Shown: piece after piece, positions 8,482 to 14,700 of the stretch
Numbering within the stretch: position 1 is the stretch's first letter
How the letters are laid out: each line of letters starts with the position of its first letter
Source of the DNA: a virus
Reading direction: 5' to 3' (one strand)
IMG/VR virus record: IMGVR_UViG_3300045996_001447
Span: 1 to 58,770 of that record
DNA: 58,770 nucleotides
The notes under the pieces: generated by a model
Told to the model about the DNA's origin: nothing
Databases searched by the model: none
The model's input: only the letters and a program-made list of their open reading frames with translations
Program-made: the position numbers and the translations under genes

Positions 8482-8675
8482 GACCGGTCCGCGTGCTGCG
8501 GGCACCGATCCGGGGCGCCCTCGTCGTCACCGGCCTGCCAGCCGCGCTCTCGGGCGATCAGGCGCACCTCGGCGTCGTCCATGCCTGGGGCTCCGTGGAG
8601 CCGGGCCGGGCAGAACTCGCCCTGGTCGTCCATCCGGTCACACCCGATCCGGGGTGAGCGCACCTGTTCGATCAC
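8478..8675 (-). CDS. hypothetical protein in terminase operon
   Basis: 65 residues, GTG start overlapping the stop of the upstream gene and GTGA overlap with the next. It has a few Cys (IGCDR, EFCPARLHG, RCPQHAD) and an acidic middle segment DDAEVRLIARERGW. Not recognised. The unbroken coupling chain from small to large terminase supports it as a real gene. Confidence 0.62.
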   Translation of the reverse strand: MIEQVRSPRIGCDRMDDQGEFCPARLHGAPGMDDAEVRLIARERGWQAGDDEGAPDRCPQHADRS

Positions 8676-8896
8676 GTGACGCCCTCCGGCAGGGCGATCC
8701 AGGCCACCTGGTGGGCGTTGATCACGTCACGGCGGGAGCCGAACAACTGGACCGCCGGGTCCCCGCCGTGGCCACGCCAGGCGCTGCGGATGGCGTCCAC
8801 GATGGCCTGGGCATTGGAGACTAGACAGGCCTGGAGCCGGTGCTGGTGTCCGCCGGCCATGTGGATCACTAGGGTGACCCGGCGCTCGTCGGTCAT
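8672..8896 (-). CDS. hypothetical protein in terminase operon
   Basis: 74 residues, ATG overlapping the small-terminase stop by one base pair of the ATGA type. Sequence VTLVIHMAGGHQHRLQACLV then AQAIVDAIRSAW, RDVINAHQVAWIAL suggests a small alternating beta/alpha fold. Not recognised. Position next to the small terminase suggests a packaging or early head role, but this is inference only. Confidence 0.65.
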   Translation of the reverse strand: MTDERRVTLVIHMAGGHQHRLQACLVSNAQAIVDAIRSAWRGHGGDPAVQLFGSRRDVINAHQVAWIALPEGVT

Positions 8897-9324
8897 CAGG
8901 CACCCCGCGACTTGCGTCGTTGCGCGGACAGGCTGGCCACCGCGCCGTCCCGGGCGCTGTCGCCCGCGGCGTCCGGGCGGGCCAGCTCCATCTTGGCCCG
9001 GCGCCGATCCCCGGCCGTGGCCAGCAGGGACGAGCATCCGGACAGGAACGCCGACAGGGCGTTACCGCCCATCGGGCCCTTCCACGCCAGGTGGCGGGAC
9101 AGGTCCTCGGCCAGAACCCAGGCCGTCTCGGCGTCGCTCTGCTGGTAGTCGATCGCCTGGGCGCTCTGCTGGAGGCTCAGGTACCACGCCTCGGCGGCCT
9201 CGTGCCAGTCCCCGGGCTCACGCCAGGTGACCGCCATCGGGGTCACCTCGTCGAACGGGTCGTTCTGGGCGCCGTGCCCGTGTCGCATGTCCGGCCGCTT
9301 GCCGACCGGCCCGCGTTCTCCCAT
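8896..9324 (-). CDS. terS: terminase small subunit
   Basis: 142 residues from the ATG of MGERGPVGKRPD, the standard opening of actinophage small terminases. An in-frame start 21 bases upstream is possible. A helical body follows (WHEAAEAWYLSLQQSAQAIDYQQSD, WVLAEDLSRHLAWKG, ALSAFLSGCSSLLATAGDRRRAKMEL) and a basic C-terminal tail. It recognises the packaging site and loads the large subunit, which lies three small genes downstream. An HNH gene and an AT-rich repeat array lie just upstream, as in many cos phages. Confidence 0.83.
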   Translation of the reverse strand: MGERGPVGKRPDMRHGHGAQNDPFDEVTPMAVTWREPGDWHEAAEAWYLSLQQSAQAIDYQQSDAETAWVLAEDLSRHLAWKGPMGGNALSAFLSGCSSLLATAGDRRRAKMELARPDAAGDSARDGAVASLSAQRRKSRGA

Positions 9325-9473
9325 GATCGCCTCCTGGGTGACCAACTAGCCCGTAACGCCTGGTCACGGGGTGAAACTGTCGCCTGGACCCGCCAGGGAA
9401 ACCCCGGCGCACTGTCAGCGCGTGAACCCGCCGGGAGGCGTGCGTACCGGGGGAGGGGGTCCCCCGTCCCCCG
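9325..9473. other. intergenic region with G/C-tract hairpin
   Basis: 149 bases between the small terminase start and the HNH stop. It contains GGGGGAGGGGG and CCCCCGTCCCCC tracts around 9450-9475, which can fold into a very stable hairpin. In HNH-linked cos phages the packaging site often lies near here, but no cleavage site can be assigned by eye. Confidence 0.4.
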
Positions 9474-9800
9474 TCACGGGTCGATCAGCCCTGGGTGCTC
9501 GCGCACGTGACGCGGTCGGCGACGGTAGCGCTCAGCATTGGCTCGGCCACCCTCGGATGCTGTCTTGGCCGTGTGGTGCGAGGTGCACAGCGCCCATAGC
9601 TCGTCGTCCGGCACGGATCCTGTTGTGCCGCAGCGCTTGTGGTCGACATGTGTCGCATGTGCAGCACATATGCGATTCGCATATGGCCATTGGCACGTAT
9701 GCCCATCACGCTCAAGGATCCGATTGCGTGTTCCATCTTTCAGATACCAATCGTTTGGCAATCGAGCCTTACGATCAGATACTGAATCATATGACCACAC
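9474..9800 (-). CDS. HNH endonuclease adjacent to small terminase (HK97 gp74-like)
   Basis: 108 residues, GTG start. The core is DGTRNRILERDGHTCQWP, then ATHVDHKRCG and DELWALCTSHHTAK, an HNH fold with two zinc-binding Cys/His pairs. Proteins of this type sit beside the terminase in many cos phages and are needed for packaging-site cleavage in HK97-like systems. The first 30 codons are strikingly AT-rich against the GC-rich genome, suggesting recent arrival or a composite boundary with the AT-rich array directly upstream. Confidence 0.85.
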   Translation of the reverse strand: MWSYDSVSDRKARLPNDWYLKDGTRNRILERDGHTCQWPYANRICAAHATHVDHKRCGTTGSVPDDELWALCTSHHTAKTASEGGRANAERYRRRPRHVREHPGLIDP

Positions 9801-9810
9801 AATACTAATA

Positions 9811-9966
9811 TCCTCACACTAATTAGTATCAGCACACTAATTAGTATCAACAGTAATTAGTACCAGCACACTAATTAGTATCAACAGTAATTAGTATCAG
9901 CACACTAATTAGTATCAACAGTAATTAGTATCAGCACACTAATTAGTATCAGCACACTAATTACCT
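9811..9966. repeat. AT-rich iteron-like array of nine TAATTAGTATC repeats
   Basis: Copies of TAATTAGTATC or close forms start at 9820, 9838, 9854, 9872, 9888, 9906, 9922, 9940 and 9958 (the last degenerate). Spacing alternates 18 and 16 bases, giving a 34-base higher-order unit. The core ACTAATTAGT is a perfect palindrome. The DNA is non-coding and far more AT-rich than its surroundings. It could be a packaging-site recognition array for the adjacent HNH and small terminase, an origin, or an operator cluster. Which of these cannot be decided from sequence. Confidence 0.85.
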
Positions 9967-9997
9967 GCTATGGAATCACTATTATTGTGCTACACAG

Positions 9998-10070
9998 ATA
10001 TGTGTTATAGGGCTGATGTGTTGGACCGCCACCACAGCCTCACAACACATCAGCCCTACACCACACATAT
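9998..10070. repeat. long inverted repeat (cruciform or terminator)
   Basis: Outer arms ATATGTGT (9998-10005) and ACACATAT (10063-10070), inner arms AGGGCTGATGTGTTG (10009-10023) and CAACACATCAGCCCT (10043-10057), all perfect, with a 19-base loop. It lies in the non-coding gap between the array and the leftward basic-protein gene. It may end leftward transcripts or act as a protein site. Confidence 0.75.
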
Positions 10071-10075
10071 GCCCT

Positions 10076-10112
10076 GATACTAATTCCTCTACGGGGGAGA
10101 GGAATTAGTATC
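10076..10112. repeat. 15-base perfect inverted repeat containing the array motif
   Basis: GATACTAATTCCTCT (10076-10090) and AGAGGAATTAGTATC (10098-10112) with a 7-base loop of ACGGGGG. The arms carry the AATTAGTATC of the array 100 bases away. It lies just downstream of the leftward gene at 10128-10319, so a terminator that doubles as a binding site is plausible. Confidence 0.72.
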
Positions 10113-10127
10113 GGCCTGAGTGTGTGC

Positions 10128-10319
10128 CTATCGGCCTCGGCGCCTACGGGTACGTGCTGCCTTGCGTGCCATCCGAGACCTGGCCGCACGAGTCTTGCCC
10201 GCATTGGCGATGCGTGCTGCTGTGGACTTGGACAGTTTGCCCTTGCGCCGCATGCCTCGGTACGCCTTGTGACGGGAACGGACCACATATCCGTACTTCC
10301 CGCCCCTGCTGGAGACCAT
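10128..10319 (-). CDS. small very basic protein
   Basis: 63 residues, GTG start. Nearly half are Arg or Lys: SSRGGKYGYVVRSRHKAYRG, then RRKGKLSKSTAARIAN and a C-terminal ARKAARTRRRRGR. Likely binds nucleic acid by charge. It is one of two such proteins in a row, with a small membrane protein between them. No family function known to me. Neighbouring inverted repeats at its 3' side suggest it ends the leftward operon. Confidence 0.72.
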   Translation of the reverse strand: MVSSRGGKYGYVVRSRHKAYRGMRRKGKLSKSTAARIANAGKTRAARSRMARKAARTRRRRGR

Positions 10320-10389
10320 GGGCTACACACCCCCGAATTACTACCGGCCTCGGGGCCCTGGGAATTAGTACCCGGGCCACACCGGGGCC

Positions 10390-10545
10390 TTAGAACCAAT
10401 ACTGGCGTCCACCCACCGGGCGACCGATCCCGCCGAGCACGAGCAACACCAGCCCGATGATGAGCAGGATGCCGCCGGCCACGTACAGGATCTTGATACC
10501 GATGAAGTAGCCGACCAGCAGCAGGATGAGCCCGAGGATGATCAC
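10390..10545 (-). CDS. small two-helix membrane protein
   Basis: 51 residues from a GTG overlapping the stop of the basic-protein gene before it (GTGA). An AGGAA ribosome site lies 7 bases upstream. Almost all of it is hydrophobic (ILGLILLLVGYFIGI, then YVAGGILLIIGLVLLVLGG), two membrane helices with a short turn, ending GRPVGGRQYWF. Proteins with this two-helix plan and Tyr-Trp-Phe end are common in actinophages. Role unknown. A longer reading frame upstream is out of keeping with the overlapping basic gene and was not used. Confidence 0.72.
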   Translation of the reverse strand: MIILGLILLLVGYFIGIKILYVAGGILLIIGLVLLVLGGIGRPVGGRQYWF

Positions 10546-10676
10546 TTTCGGTTCCTGCTCCCCCGCTTGGGCCCAGGGCGCTTGCCACGGCCCTTGAACC
10601 GCTGGTCCCCGCCCTTGGACTTGGTGCGCGAACGACCCGGCTTGGGTGTTCCGCGCTTGCGCTTGCCCCTGGCCAT
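10542..10676 (-). CDS. tiny, extremely basic protein
   Basis: 44 residues starting MARGKRKRGTPKPGRSR and ending GPKRGSRNRK. About half of all residues are Lys or Arg, with Gly and Pro, and no hydrophobic core, so it should be disordered and bind nucleic acid or ribosomes. A GGAGGTG ribosome site lies 8 bases before the ATG, and the stop overlaps the start of the membrane-protein gene (GTGA). Too short for most gene finders, but signals on both sides support it. Confidence 0.68.
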   Translation of the reverse strand: MARGKRKRGTPKPGRSRTKSKGGDQRFKGRGKRPGPKRGSRNRK

Positions 10677-10696
10677 GCGATCCACCTCCGAGCATG

Positions 10697-10732
10697 GAAC
10701 AGCCCCGCGGGGAGTGGTCCGCGGGGCTGTTC
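10697..10732 (-). terminator. 14-base-pair hairpin
   Basis: GAACAGCCCCGCGG (10697-10710) and CCGCGGGGCTGTTC (10719-10732) are perfect complements around an 8-base loop. It lies between the HTH gene and the basic-protein gene, both leftward. It could end the transcript from the polymerase side or act as a processing point. Confidence 0.65.
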
Positions 10733-10806
10733 GTCGTGCGCAGCAACCATCTTGGTGAGAACACCGACACTACGGCCAGGTTCACATGGAGGATCTTCGG
10801 TCCTGG

Positions 10807-11007
10807 TCAGCTTGTCAAGCCGTGGGATCGTCTCCGATCGTAGCTGGCCTGGATCTGCTCCATCGGCCAATGCCGATCACACCGACGACCGTGACGTTTC
10901 CACTCGTCCTCGTGAGCCCACCGATGCACGGTCCCTCGGGGAATCCGGAACAGGGACACCACCTCCGAGCTGGACAACAGGATTGTCCCGTCGTCCAGCC
11001 TCCTCAC
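10807..11007 (-). CDS. helix-turn-helix DNA-binding protein
   Basis: 66 residues, GTG overlapping the stop of the gene before it (GTGA). SSSEVVSLFRIPRGTVHRWAHEDEWKRHG is a helix-turn-helix of the excisionase/MerR-like type found in small phage regulators. The rest is basic. It may be a regulator or a recombination-directionality factor, but no integrase is in the window, so regulation is more likely. Confidence 0.75.
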   Translation of the reverse strand: MRRLDDGTILLSSSEVVSLFRIPRGTVHRWAHEDEWKRHGRRCDRHWPMEQIQASYDRRRSHGLTS

Positions 11008-11678
11008 GCGATGGCCCGGGCCGGTCGGTCGGTCATCCGGCGCAGGATCCGCCGACCCGCGCGCAGCCACTCCGAGGTGCCCCAGCTCGTCCGGCAGGCC
11101 CGGCACGTCATCACCGAGGGCGTGTCCCCGCGTCCGATGTAGGCCATCACGGTGCCGTCGCAGTGGGTGAGCCGGTTCGGGTCGTCGTCGGTCGGTGTCC
11201 ACTCCGGGCACGGGCCCACCTCGAACCGGCTGGACTCGGCCGGGATGTCCACGGCCACCCGGGCCTCGTACACCGCGGTGATGATCTCGGTGTAGATCCG
11301 GTCCGACTGGGCCGAGGCACGCAGAGCCGGGAGCGCGCGCCGGATCGCCCGTGCCCGCTCGGCCAGCCCGATCGGTACCGGGTCCGGGTCCAGGGCGCCG
11401 CTCCAGGTGGCCAGGACGACGTCCAGGTGGCGCAGGGCGGCCGAGCCGTGCTCGGACCAGGGCAGGGGCCTGTCGTGGCCCGCACGGCGCGCCTGGGGCC
11501 CCATCCGGTCGGCTCGGACGAACGTCGTCATCAGGTCCTCGGCCAGGTCCCGGTCGGCGACCCAGGCCAGCTCGTCGGCCAGATAGGCCGCATCGATCCG
11601 GCACAGGGTCAGCCCGTTGGGGCTCAAGGACCCGCAGACCGAGCACGCGGTACGGGTCGGGGACGTGGATCCAGGCAT
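11004..11678 (-). CDS. zinc-finger-like protein, unknown function
   Basis: 224 residues. GGAGG lies 7 bases before the ATG. The N-terminus has CSVCGSLSPNGLTLC, a zinc-knuckle pattern. The C-terminus has GPCPEW, HCDGTVMAY and VMTCRACRTSWGTSEWLR, a second zinc-ribbon-like cluster followed by a helix. The middle is helical. This two-finger plan recurs in actinophages next to replication genes. It lies between the polymerase fusion and a small HTH gene. Function unknown. Confidence 0.75.
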   Translation of the reverse strand: MPGSTSPTRTACSVCGSLSPNGLTLCRIDAAYLADELAWVADRDLAEDLMTTFVRADRMGPQARRAGHDRPLPWSEHGSAALRHLDVVLATWSGALDPDPVPIGLAERARAIRRALPALRASAQSDRIYTEIITAVYEARVAVDIPAESSRFEVGPCPEWTPTDDDPNRLTHCDGTVMAYIGRGDTPSVMTCRACRTSWGTSEWLRAGRRILRRMTDRPARAIA

Positions 11679-11739
11679 CGGGTGCCTCCACAGGGGAGCG
11701 TGTGGGTGGACTACGCGGGGTTGAGCCTATCGGCGCACG

Positions 11740-14700
11740 TCACACCTCCGCCCGGTCGTGCTCGGCGCCGTAGCAACCGGACCAGCGCTGGGCCAGCCGG
11801 CCGGCCTCGGCCTCGATCCGCACGGTGCGGTCCTTGCCGGGCAGCGCCAGCTCCCAGTTGAAAGCCTCGGTGATGACCCGGACCAGCTCGGGCGCGTCGG
11901 CCCGGGGCACCTCGAACACGGCCTCGTCGTGCACCTGGGCGCGCAGCATCCGGGCCACGTCGTCCGGCAGGCGCAACAGGCACTCGGCCATGGCGTCCCG
12001 GGCGCAGCCCTGCCCGATCAGGGCCACGGCCTGGGTGTAGGCCCGGTTCTGGTCCACCCGCATCAGGCGGCCGAACCCGTTGTCCAGCCAGCCGGTGGAC
12101 TCCCCGATGGCTCGGGTCTCGTCCTTCCACTGCTGCAGGCGCGGGAACCGCTCGTTCATCGTGTTGATCACCCGCTGGGCCTCGGCCTCGGGCACTCCGG
12201 TGGTGGCCACCAGCTTGTCCAGACCCATCCCGTAGGGCAGCCCGTGGGTGATCGCCTTGACCCGGTCGCGCAGCGTCTTGGGCTCGGCGTCGTAGGCCCG
12301 GTCACCCCAGACCATCCGGGCCACGATCTCGTGCGCGTCCAAGCCGGGCTCGAACAGTGCCAGGTACGCCGGGTCCTGGGAGTGCACCGCGATCGACCGA
12401 GAGTCGATCTGGGACAGGTCGATCGCGAACAGCGCGTGCTCCGGGTCGGTGGCGGTGAACACCGCGCGCTCGATCACCTTGCCCCCGCGCTTGCCGAACA
12501 CGGTCAACCCCGGCTTGCGCACGCTCCAGCGCCCGGACGCCTGGAACGTGGCCACCTGCGGATGGACCCGGCCGTCGTCGTGGGTGTGGGCCAGCGCGGT
12601 GCCGTAGACGGTCCGCACACCCCCGACGTCGGCCACCACGTCGCACAGCGCCGTGATGGACTCCCCGTTGGGGTGCTCGGCATAGGTCTCGGCCATCGCC
12701 CGGATGCCGTCCCCGGAGAACGACGCCCGCCCGCCCTTGGTGCGCGGGATGTCGGCGGGGTCCACCCCGAGCTGCAGCAGTGCGCGCAGGATGGCCTCCC
12801 GGCCGCCCTTGGTGGCCGCTGGCGAGTCGGCGGGCTTCCCGTCGGCCTTGGTGGTGGGGATGCCGTACTCGCGCACCAGGCGCCGGGTGAGGTCGTTCTT
12901 GCGCCCGTAGCCGCTCCAGAACCGGCGCTGGAGCAGGTGCTGGTCCACCGCGAACCCGGTCATCCCCATCTCCGCGGCGATGGCGTGCACCCGGTGTTCC
13001 CGGAGCAGGTAGGCGCGGCGCTCGGCGGGCAAGGTGACGATCTCGGCGAGCTGGGCGCGGGCCACCGCGGCGGTGGTGTCGACATCCCCGGCGCAGTACG
13101 CCCGGTACTCGGGGTCCTCGGTGGGGATGGCGTCGTAGCCGCCGTGCACCTTGGCCAGCCGGTCGATCTCGTCGATCTTGCCGGGGATCTGCCGGCGCTC
13201 GGCCACCGCGTCCAGCTTGAACCACTTCATGGCCCGATCGATCTCGCCCGGGCGGCCGCCCTCGTTGAGCACCGGGTGCAACACCGACTCGGTGATCATC
13301 GTGTCGTGCAGCCGTCCGGCCCGGGCCAGCGCGAGCACATCCACCCGCGGGTCGACGCGGGACAGGACCGGCAGATCGAACGCCACCCCGTTGTGCGTGA
13401 TCACGCGCTGTGACTGGGCCACCGCGTCGGTGACGGCGTCCGGACCGGTGTGCACGACGGTGCTCCCGGACTCGCGCAGGCCGGCGATCCGGACGAACCC
13501 GCGGGGGTCGGCGGTGGTGTAGCCCGAGGCCGCGTCCCCGGTCTCCAGATCGACCACGACGGGCCCTCGGACGGCCTCCGGGAGGGCCTCGGTGTTGCCG
13601 TGTTGCCGATATGGAGCATCTTCCTCCCACGGTCCGGAAACACACACCTCCGTCCTCGGCGTGTCGTCGGCGTGTCGGATCTGAGTGTGTGTGTTCTCCG
13701 TGAGAGGGGTTCCCCTGTCTATATCGGCAACATCGGCAACATCGGCAACCGAATCGCTCTGAACAGGGGTTTCGATGATCGACTGTGTTGCCGATATGGG
13801 TTCGATGTCGGCAACATCCGAGGTCGATATCGGCAACACTTCCGAGGTACCCGGCACCGTGGGTACCGGGTGCTCCGGCGGTGTTGCCGATATCGGGGAG
13901 GGCAGCGGGGCGATATCGGCAACACCGTCCGGGGACCCTCCGTTGAGCCACCGCAGACCGGTCCAGGTGAGCCGGATCGACGAGCCGTCGCGGATCTTGC
14001 GCGGGTTCTCCAGGCGGGGGTCGATCCCGAGCACGCGCTGAAGCTGGGAGGTGAAGTTGTTGCGTCCGCGGTCGGCCGGCATCCGCTCGGTGGTCACGTT
14101 CTGTGCCCACCACTTCCGGCACGTCTCGTGTACCTCGGAGGCCAACAGCCGGTCGTCCTCGTCGTGGGTGACCACCAGGTGGGTCTCGGCGAACACGGCC
14201 AGGTGGTCGGACTCGGCCTGGGCCTCGTGCGTGGCGGCCAGCACGGCGTCCGGCTCGGCCAGCCCGCGGGTGAGGTAGTCGGCCAGCCCGGTCAGGCACC
14301 GGTTGAGCACCCCGGACAGCTCGTGGGCGGCGATGTGGCGCTCCAGGGTGGGATCCTCGTGACCCTCCACCGACACGGTGAACGGGATCTCCCGGTAGCG
14401 CATCCAGAACGCCGAGTCCGAGCGGGCCACCGGCGGGCGGTCGTTGGCCGTGACGATCAGCGTGTGGCTCGGGTCGAACGTGACGTCGTTCTCGCGCATC
14501 AGGCGCCCAGTCAGCCGGTCCCCACCGGTCCAGGACTTGATCCGCCCGGTGTTCCAGCCCTTGCCGGCCTCGGGCTCCTGGGCGGTGGCCAGCCGGCGCC
14601 CGTTCAGCTTGGCGATCTCCTGGGTGTGCGCCTCGAACTTGGCCTCCTGCAGGGCCCGGGGATCGATCGTCACGGCCATCTCGCCGAACAGCCGTTCCAT

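Noticed and set aside
8896-9037. Extended start of the small protein downstream of the small terminase
   Set aside because: The extension would overlap the small terminase by 140 bases. The ATGA junction gives a better start.
9811-9966. CRISPR-like array
   Set aside because: Repeats are 10-12 bases with only 5-7 bases between, and the intervening bases also repeat. No unique spacers and no cas genes.
10546-10785. Extended 131-residue version of the small membrane protein
   Set aside because: It would overlap the basic mini-protein gene and a terminator, and the added part has no sense of a fold. A coupled GTG start fits better.
10807-11007. Excisionase and temperate lifestyle
   Set aside because: HTH proteins of this type are also plain regulators. 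No integrase, attachment site or repressor was found in the window. Left open because part of the genome is missing.
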